The notes under the pieces were generated by a model, which was given only the letters and a program-made list of their open reading frames with translations, searched no databases and was not told the origin of the DNA. From Spirochaetaceae bacterium (lineage in GTDB: Bacteria; Spirochaetota; Spirochaetia; Treponematales; Breznakiellaceae): a DNA stretch of 19,366 nt. This document shows, one piece after another, positions 14,569 to 19,366 of this stretch. Where the stretch lies: the NCBI GenBank assembly GCA_031284295.1, contig JAITAE010000294.1, positions 1 to 19,366 on the forward strand, read 5' to 3'. Made by a program: the position numbers and the translations under genes. Numbering within the stretch: the first letter of the stretch is position 1; every line of letters starts with the position of its first letter.

Positions 14569-15204
14569 ATGGCAAGATATACCGGTCCGGTTTGCAGAAT
14601 GTGCCGGGCAGAACAAAAAAAATTGATGCTAAAGGGTGAGCGATGCAAGAGCGATAAATGCCCCATCAGCAGGAAGCGCGCGGCGCCTGGTAAAGATCCC
14701 AAAGGGAGGCCGTCCAAACGTTCGGACTATGCAGTACAGCTCCGTGAAAAACAGAAACTCAAAAGAGTTTATGGGATGATGGAAAGACAATTCAGCCTGT
14801 TTTTTGAGCGTGCGCAACGTATGCCCGGTATTACCGGTGAAAATCTTTTTTTGCTTTTGGAACGCCGCCTGGACAATGTTGTTTATCGCCTGCGTTTTGC
14901 ATCAAGCCGGAAAGAAGCGCGTCAAATTGTTTTACACGGTCATGTCCTGGTGAATGGGAAACGGGTGAATATCCCTTCGTATCTTGTCAAGACGGAAGAT
15001 TCCATCGAGATAAGGGAGGCAAGCCGGAATCTTGCCCTTATTAAAGATGCGTTGAAGGAACATGGAAAATCAGGGGTAATGCCGTGGCTTAATCTGGATC
15101 CTGACGCGCTTAAGGGAAAATTATTGGCTTTCCCAAGAAGAAGTGATATAACGGATCTTTCAGACATCAAAGAACAGATGATCGTAGAATACTATTCCAA
15201 GTAA
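14569..15204 (+). CDS. rpsD: 30S ribosomal protein S4, zinc-type
   Basis: A 211-residue S4. The N-terminus starts MARYTGPVCRMCRAE. Cysteines at 9, 12, 26 and 31 form the zinc knuckle of the C-plus form, which E. coli S4 has lost in part. The S4 RNA-binding domain follows (about residues 97-160): LERRLDNVVYRLRFASSRKEARQIVLHGHVLVNGKRVNIPSY. S4 starts 30S assembly at the 16S 5' domain and is the alpha-operon autoregulator in E. coli. GAGGAAA precedes the ATG. rpoA follows after 9 bp. Confidence 0.97.
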   Translation: MARYTGPVCRMCRAEQKKLMLKGERCKSDKCPISRKRAAPGKDPKGRPSKRSDYAVQLREKQKLKRVYGMMERQFSLFFERAQRMPGITGENLFLLLERRLDNVVYRLRFASSRKEARQIVLHGHVLVNGKRVNIPSYLVKTEDSIEIREASRNLALIKDALKEHGKSGVMPWLNLDPDALKGKLLAFPRRSDITDLSDIKEQMIVEYYSK

Positions 15205-15213
15205 GGAGTCTTC

Positions 15214-16269
15214 ATGGCCCGTAAAAATCTGCTTAAGGGTTTCAAAAAACCGAAAGGCCGGACATTTGAAACCGCTGAGTTAAGAAAAGATTATGGAAAA
15301 TTTATAGCCTCTCCTTTTGAACCAGGTTTTGGTACAACTATAGGCAATACTTTACGCAGAGTACTTTTATCGTCGATTCAGGGTTATGCGGTTACGGCAG
15401 TACGAATCGTTTCGCTCAATGCCGCCGATGGAACCAGGCATACTATATCAAACGAATTTGAACTGATGCCAAATGTCGTTGAAGATACGATTGAAGTGTT
15501 GAATAACCTTAAACAGGTGTGTTTTAAGCTGCCTGGTGATCTGGAACAGGATACCATTACATTTGAATGGTCGGGGAAAAATTTTATTAAGAGTGAACAT
15601 TTTGTAAAAACCGGATCGCTTGAGGTTTTGAATCCGGGGCTTCATGTTATGACTCTTACGGATGATGCCCATATCGAGATGGACTTGCATATAGAACTGG
15701 GGCGCGGTTACACCCCTTCCGAACATAACGCGCAACATATCGAAGTTATAGGTACTATACCTATGGATTCGATTTTTTCGCCGGTAAAAAAGGTTAAGTA
15801 CAGCGTCGAACCGGTCAGGGTAGGCCAGCGTAATGATTACGATAAACTTATCCTGGAAATTTGGACGGACGGAACGATTGGGCCGGACACGGCGCTGATC
15901 GAGGCCGCCAAAATAGCGAAAGAACACTTCGCGCTGTTTGTAAACATTGATGAAACTTCGTTTGGCGAGGACGAAGAATTGGATGAAGGCGATGAGCGTA
16001 TCCGGCAGCTTATGAGTACCCCAGTTGAAGAACTTGAATTGTCTATCCGGTCGTCAAACTGCCTGAAAGTCGCCAACATAAAAACGATTGGCGAATTGGT
16101 GCGAAAAACGGAAGATGACATAAATCAAACCCGTAATTTTGGCAAAAAGTCACTACAGGAAATAAAAGAAAAGTTACAGGAATGGGGATTGGCGCTTGGT
16201 GTAACAAGCACCAGTGAACTGAAAAACGCGTTAAAAGGCGTAAAAAAGGATAATGGTAATGAAACATAG
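15214..16269 (+). CDS. rpoA: DNA-directed RNA polymerase subunit alpha
   Basis: The 351-residue alpha subunit dimerises to seed assembly of RNA polymerase. The N-terminal domain shows [28 protein letters not shown] and [10 protein letters not shown]. An acidic linker ([12 protein letters not shown], about residues 251-262) leads to the C-terminal domain [24 protein letters not shown] and [13 protein letters not shown]. That domain keeps the Arg and Asn-Cys-Leu residues used for UP-element DNA and activators in E. coli. The length is slightly above E. coli (329). AAGGAG precedes ATG 15214. The 3' end overlaps rplQ by 11 bp. Confidence 0.97.
   Translation: MARKNLLKGFKKPKGRTFETAELRKDYGKFIASPFEPGFGTTIGNTLRRVLLSSIQGYAVTAVRIVSLNAADGTRHTISNEFELMPNVVEDTIEVLNNLKQVCFKLPGDLEQDTITFEWSGKNFIKSEHFVKTGSLEVLNPGLHVMTLTDDAHIEMDLHIELGRGYTPSEHNAQHIEVIGTIPMDSIFSPVKKVKYSVEPVRVGQRNDYDKLILEIWTDGTIGPDTALIEAAKIAKEHFALFVNIDETSFGEDEELDEGDERIRQLMSTPVEELELSIRSSNCLKVANIKTIGELVRKTEDDINQTRNFGKKSLQEIKEKLQEWGLALGVTSTSELKNALKGVKKDNGNET
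16246..16250 (+). promoter_or_regulatory. Ribosome-binding site deciding the rplQ start
   Basis: AAGGA inside the rpoA 3' end is eight bases before ATG 16259 but only two before ATG 16253. The downstream ATG is therefore the likely L17 start, giving the family-like MKHRRGFN. Confidence 0.8.
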
Positions 16270-16690
16270 ACGCGGTTTTAATCCGCTTGAAAAGATGGCG
16301 GCGCACCGTAAGGCCATGGTGCGTAATATGATGACATCTTTGTTTAACAAGGAAAGAATCAAAACAACAAAGGCCAAAGCGCTTGAAGTAAGACGTTTTG
16401 CCGAAAAATTGATTACCCGGGCAAAAGTAGATTCTGTTCATAACAGGCGTATAGTTTCCGGACGGCTCTATAATGAGGGTGTTGTCGCAAAACTGTTTAC
16501 CAATATAGGGCCGCGCATGAAGGACCGGAACGGTGGCTATACCAGAATCGTCAAGCTGGGGCGGCGCTACGGCGATGCGGCTGAAATCGTAATTCTGGAA
16601 CTGGTTGATTATAAACTGGACAGCGAAAATAAAAAGGCCGAGGCTGGGGCAAAGAAAAAGAAGGGAGAAAAAAATGTCCAAAGCGCATAG
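16259..16690 (+). CDS. rplQ: 50S ribosomal protein L17
   Basis: A 143-residue L17: [29 protein letters not shown] at the start, [22 protein letters not shown] in the middle, and [27 protein letters not shown] at the C-terminal end of the conserved part. A Lys-rich tail of about 25 residues ([17 protein letters not shown]) follows. L17 is at the tunnel-exit side of the 50S. The gene overlaps rpoA by 11 bp and the next zinc-ribbon gene by 17 bp, so all three are probably coupled. Confidence 0.96.
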   Translation: MKHRRGFNPLEKMAAHRKAMVRNMMTSLFNKERIKTTKAKALEVRRFAEKLITRAKVDSVHNRRIVSGRLYNEGVVAKLFTNIGPRMKDRNGGYTRIVKLGRRYGDAAEIVILELVDYKLDSENKKAEAGAKKKKGEKNVQSA

Positions 16691-16853
16691 AGGAAAAGGA
16701 ATTCGGGAACTATTCCATAGGGGCCGTGGTGTATGTTCTGTCTGCAATAGAGCCAACGTGAAAACTCTTTATGAACATGACAAGGATGGAACAAAAATAA
16801 AAATTTGCAAAACATGCCGGGCGGCCCTTAAACACGGGAAAAAAAGCGTGTAG
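16674..16853 (+). CDS. Small zinc-ribbon protein of unknown function
   Basis: A 59-residue basic protein: [19 protein letters not shown], then two CxxC pairs (CSVC at 21-24 and CKTC at 45-48) around a short beta-like stretch [16 protein letters not shown], and a Lys-rich end. The spacing of the pairs is typical of a rubredoxin-like zinc ribbon. AGGGAG (16662-16667) lies six bases before ATG 16674, within rplQ, and the first 17 bases overlap rplQ. An in-frame ATG at 16605 would sit deep inside rplQ and is unlikely. Its size, charge and coupling to L17 suggest a ribosome- or RNA-associated role, which is inference. I do not recognise it as any ribosomal protein. Confidence 0.85.
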   Translation: MSKAHRGKGIRELFHRGRGVCSVCNRANVKTLYEHDKDGTKIKICKTCRAALKHGKKSV

Positions 16854-16994
16854 GAGGTTTTTCCCCGGCATTTCATCGCGGTGTGACGGCTTGTATTACG
16901 GTTTCTAATACCCCGCCGGTGGGCCCGGTAAAATCTAGGCTAGTTACACCGCTGCCTGTATTATGACAGTAATATAGATGCTGGTTTTCCCGTG
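16833..16994 (+). other. Nested inverted repeats at the 3' end of the cluster
   Basis: A fold of about 160 nt is visible. CACGGGAAAA (16833-16842, in the last codons of the zinc-ribbon gene) is perfectly complementary to TTTTCCCGTG (16985-16994). Inside, CCGGCA (16865-16870) pairs with TGCTGG (16979-16984, one G-U). Next, GCGGTGTGAC (16878-16887) pairs with GTTACACCGC (16943-16952, one G-U), enclosing GTATTA/TAATAC (16893-16911) and CCGG/CCGG (16916-16928). TATTA/TAATA lies at 16959-16974. The 5' strand can alternatively pair locally: GGGAAAAA with TTTTTCCC at 16858-16865. No known RNA family is recognised. It could be a 3' UTR stabiliser, a processed small RNA or a mobile palindrome element. 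Confidence 0.5.
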
Positions 16995-17079
16995 CGGAGA
17001 ACCTGTTTCGGATACGAAGATCTACGCAAGGGATAGAAGCCCGGTCGCGGCGAAGCAGCCAAATTCCAAAACTAAATGA

Positions 17080-17235
17080 GGTTGTTTCAAAATTCTGGGG
17101 GGTCCGGGGGCCTTACGGTGGCGGAACCCCTGTAGTGGGGGTAGGCGCGGACCAAAGGTCCGCTGGACCTTGGCCTGGCCGCAGGGGGCGACGGCCACCT
17201 CTTTAACTTGTAGACGGCGAGTTTTGGAATAGGCC
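17080..17235 (+). repeat. GC-rich hairpin cluster flanked by imperfect inverted repeats
   Basis: GGTTGTTTCAAAA (17080-17092) and GTTTTGGAATAGGCC (17221-17235) are imperfectly inverted and related to the palindrome at 10799-10829. Between them are ACCCC/GGGGT (17126-17142) and a perfect GCGGACC/GGTCCGC with AAA loop (17147-17163). A competing CCAAAGGTCC/GGACCTTGG (17152-17173, one bulge) is also possible. GGTGGC/GCCACC (17117-17122 with 17194-17199) closes the block. No protein is supported. It resembles a dispersed intergenic repeat, which a genome-wide count would test. Confidence 0.5.
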
Positions 17236-17276
17236 CAAAGCTACAAGTTTAATCGTGCCGGAATACCGGCGTATTT
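17205..17276 (+). terminator. Candidate terminator region of the cluster
   Basis: AACTTGTAG (17205-17213) pairs perfectly with CTACAAGTT (17241-17249), with TTTTGG/CCAAAG inside (17222-17240). A second hairpin, GCCGG-aata-CCGGC (17257-17270), is followed by GTATTT (17271-17276). The second has a short GC stem and a poor U-run, so it is at best a weak intrinsic terminator. It is still the most plausible end point I see before the next gene. Confidence 0.35.
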
Positions 17277-17504
17277 AAACCAGTTTGGCGGGCATGGAAA
17301 ATAGCAAGACGCCACAGTTATACCCATGTACATAAAAGCGGACTAGGTCGCCTATCATATCAAGAATCATTGAAGACCAGGCAAACCTCAGGGACAACCA
17401 TCCCGCCACCGGCGTATATAAAAAAGCGTCCAGCCGCTCTGGGCCGCCGGGCTTTATAAAAGAACCGGTAAATGGTATCATTTTAACTGGATCACGCTGA
17501 CAGA
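17277..17504. other. Non-coding approach to the TPR gene
   Basis: No gene or convincing promoter is supported. AT-rich -10-like words (TATATA near 17415, TTTATAAA near 17453) lack a good -35 at proper spacing. A 68-codon minus-strand frame (17481-17275) starts without a Shine-Dalgarno and resembles no known protein; it is hydrophobic in composition and probably accidental. Confidence 0.4.
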
Positions 17505-19366
17505 ATGAAAGAATCTGACATTTTTGGATATTTCCATGCTTTTTGCCGTTTTAAAATAGCGCCGGGATGCGGTTTGGTTCTTGCCGCCGCCGTGGTTTTG
17601 TTTGTAGCGGTTACGGCGGGGGCGCAGAGTCCCAGGGACGCTCTTTACTACTACAACCGGGGGCAGAGCGCGATGCTGAATGAGGACTGGTATGCCGCAG
17701 TTGAGGATTTTCTTGAATGTTTGAAGCAGAATCCCGCGCACGCCGAGGGCGCGGCCGCGTTGGCGGAGTGTTACTACACGCTTGAAGAGTACGATCAGGC
17801 GCTTGTTTGGGTGCGAAAGGCGCGTTCCCTGTCCCGTTTGAATTTAGAGGTCGCGAATCTTGAGGCTTTTATACTGATTGCGCTGGGGCGCCTGGACGAA
17901 GCGGCGGAGATTGTAAAGTATGTACAGTCCCGCGAACCGTACAACCGGAATGCGCTGTTTACTGCGGCGGAACTCGATGTCGCGCGGGGAAAACCGGGGG
18001 ACGCCGTTAAGCTATTTAACGAGGCCGTGCGCCGTTATCCCGACGACAGGCGGCTTCTGGTATCCCTTGCGCTGGTTCTGGGATCATTGGGGGACACGGA
18101 GACGGCGCGCCAATACATAGAACGCGCTGAGTTAAAGCATCCTGACGATTACAGGGTTTACTACTATGCCGCCTATCTTGCGTCCCGCGCCGGTCACATC
18201 AATACCGCGATCAGCGACGCGGAGAGGGCGCTGTCCTTACGTCCCGGGTTTATCCCGGCGCTTTCCCTGCTTGCCTCGCTACGCTACCGGAACGGAGAGT
18301 ACGAGGATGCCGCCGCGCTTGCCGACCGTATAATTGCCGCCGTACATGACGACTCGGGGGCCTGGCTCCTAAAGGGTATGGCGTATGACAGTATGGGACG
18401 GAAAAATGACGCCCGCATAATACTGGAAACGGCGCTGGGCTTTAACGGTGAGGACGAATTCATCCGTATCGCGCTGGAATATTTAGTGATTGAGACGACG
18501 CGGCTCGAAGATCCTCAGCGGGAACGCTGGGCCGCATACCATTTTGACCGTGCCCGCGGCTACCGTAGCCGGAATTTGAGTGCCGAGGCGCTTTTTGAGT
18601 ACCGGCGGGGTCTCCGTCTGAGTCCTTACGCAAAGGAACGCTTGGAGTATGCCGAAATTCTGCGGCTCCAGGGTTATCCTGAGCTTTACCTTGAGGAATT
18701 AAAGTTCATGCGCGATTTGGGGACGAATGAGCGCGCCGTCAACGATCAGATTGAAACCTATACCGCGCTGTTGGGAAACAGCCTGGCAAAGCGCTGGAAT
18801 GTGGCCATGGAAGAAATCCGTCCGCACTGGAACATCGCTATTTTTTCCGTAGCCGGTCAGTCGGCGTTTCATCACACGGACGCCGCCTACATAACTTCAC
18901 GGTACATAAAAGATATTTTGATACACGACGGCAACATAAACACTCCTGATTTGGAAATGCGCCAGAATACTTTCGCGTCTGCCTTCCGCGCCGCCCGTGA
19001 CAACGGCAGGGTTTCCGGCAAAGCTGTTGATTACTTTTTGGTGGTTGACGTACTGGAAAACGAACGCGATATTGCGGTAAACGCCGAACTCTACGTGGCG
19101 CGTACCGGGGCCCTCGCCGGTGCTTTCAGCGTATACCGTACCGGCACGGACAGGCTGCGCAATGCGGCGCGGAACATCGTCGAACAGCTCGGAAAGGCGC
19201 TGCCTTTCCGAGCCGCGCTGCTGCGCCGGGCGGCCGGCGAAGGCCTGATCGACAAGGGGCGGCTCGACGGCTGCCGCGAAGACGCCGTATACCAAATCGT
19301 AAAGAAAGGGCGCGTAGATGTGCGGAGTGAGGGCATAGGCCTTTACTATGCCGAAGGCGATGTTAC
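17505..19366 (+). CDS. Secreted TPR-repeat protein (partial, runs off the right edge)
   Basis: The frame is open from ATG 17505 to the window end, giving 620 codons without a stop. Residues 1-40 look like a signal peptide: basic residues near 15-17, the hydrophobic run GLVLAAAVVLFVAVTAG, and an AGA-QS cleavage site after residue 40. About eight 34-residue tetratricopeptide repeats follow (roughly 45-330), with typical pieces such as ALAECYYTLEEYDQALVWVRKA and ISDAERALSLRPG. A helical linker leads to an alpha/beta segment (about 423-560, NIAIFSVAG at 443-451). A C-terminal part contains GLIDKGRLDG (580-589). A periplasmic scaffold or envelope role is likely; the exact function is not recognised. 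The Shine-Dalgarno is poor, and a GC-richer codon choice separates it from the ribosomal genes. Confidence 0.88.
   Translation, partial: MKESDIFGYFHAFCRFKIAPGCGLVLAAAVVLFVAVTAGAQSPRDALYYYNRGQSAMLNEDWYAAVEDFLECLKQNPAHAEGAAALAECYYTLEEYDQALVWVRKARSLSRLNLEVANLEAFILIALGRLDEAAEIVKYVQSREPYNRNALFTAAELDVARGKPGDAVKLFNEAVRRYPDDRRLLVSLALVLGSLGDTETARQYIERAELKHPDDYRVYYYAAYLASRAGHINTAISDAERALSLRPGFIPALSLLASLRYRNGEYEDAAALADRIIAAVHDDSGAWLLKGMAYDSMGRKNDARIILETALGFNGEDEFIRIALEYLVIETTRLEDPQRERWAAYHFDRARGYRSRNLSAEALFEYRRGLRLSPYAKERLEYAEILRLQGYPELYLEELKFMRDLGTNERAVNDQIETYTALLGNSLAKRWNVAMEEIRPHWNIAIFSVAGQSAFHHTDAAYITSRYIKDILIHDGNINTPDLEMRQNTFASAFRAARDNGRVSGKAVDYFLVVDVLENERDIAVNAELYVARTGALAGAFSVYRTGTDRLRNAARNIVEQLGKALPFRAALLRRAAGEGLIDKGRLDGCREDAVYQIVKKGRVDVRSEGIGLYYAEGDV

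Noticed and set aside
16836..16865. GGGAAAAA/TTTTTCCC as an intrinsic terminator after the zinc-ribbon gene
   Set aside because: The T residues are inside the stem and are followed by CCCC, not by a U-run; the stem also overlaps the stop codon.
17043..17062. Resemblance to the conserved SRP (4.5S) RNA core, because of GAAGCAGCCAA
   Set aside because: Only that short word matches; the GGAA tetraloop and the flanking helix of domain IV are missing.
17097..17188. Possible G-quadruplex from four G-runs
   Set aside because: Connecting loops are about 26 and 42 nt, and the runs pair well with C-runs in hairpins.
17275..17481. Minus-strand 68-codon frame upstream of the TPR gene
   Set aside because: No Shine-Dalgarno and no recognised domain; it is hydrophobic in composition, but it has no supporting context.
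1..19366. CRISPR arrays, tRNA or rRNA genes, integrases or transposases
   Set aside because: No regular spacer-repeat array, tRNA cloverleaf, rRNA segment or recombinase motif was seen on either strand.

Overview
The window carries one long, co-directional ribosomal-protein gene cluster. It has the tail of the str group (rpsL 3' end, rpsG, tuf), then complete S10, spc and alpha groups: rpsJ rplC rplD rplW rplB rpsS rplV rpsC rplP rpmC rpsQ rplN rplX rplE rpsN rpsH rplF rplR rpsE rpmD rplO secY rpmJ rpsM rpsK rpsD rpoA rplQ. A small zinc-ribbon gene follows rplQ. After a gene-poor stretch of about 650 bp, a secreted TPR protein starts and runs off the right edge. All genes are on the + strand. 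The proteins look spirochaetal, most likely a Treponema relative: the EF-Tu sequence is treponeme-like, S14 is the short zinc form, and adk, map and infA are missing between secY and rpmJ. A host-associated (e.g. termite-gut) treponeme is a guess only.

Layout. 1-561: rpsL end and rpsG. 562-1086: a 525 bp spacer with a near-consensus sigma-70 promoter (TTGACA, 17 nt, TTTAAT at 698-726) and a predicted leader of about 350 nt full of hairpins, leading into tuf; fusA is absent here. 2371-5457: rpsJ to rpsS, tightly packed. 5458-5723: an untranslated gap with 40% G and only 12% C on the sense strand, containing degenerate repeats. 5724-13923: rplV to rpsM, mostly with gaps below 20 bp. The exceptions are 103 bp before rplX, 67 bp before rpsE (a strong palindrome) and 27 bp before secY (a tandem duplication of the ribosome-binding segment). 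13924-14172: a 249 bp spacer that folds on paper into two consecutive three-way junctions, with a possible switching helix and an 8-codon ORF overlapping the rpsK start. 14173-16853: rpsK, rpsD, rpoA, rplQ and the zinc-ribbon gene. 16833-17276: nested inverted repeats, GC-rich hairpins and a weak candidate terminator. 17505-end: the TPR protein.

The genes work together in building and operating the ribosome: the str/S10/spc/alpha proteins assemble with rRNA, EF-Tu delivers tRNA, SecY receives secreted chains, and RpoA begins RNA polymerase assembly. Coding content is ordinary. The unusual material lies between the genes. The best candidates for something undescribed are the rpsM-rpsK structured spacer with its mini-ORF, the nested structure at the 3' end of the cluster, the long tuf leader and the C-poor rpsS-rplV gap. 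L5 also has an unusual basic N-terminal tail. All RNA structures were found by reading complementary segments by eye; no folding program, homology search or alignment was run.
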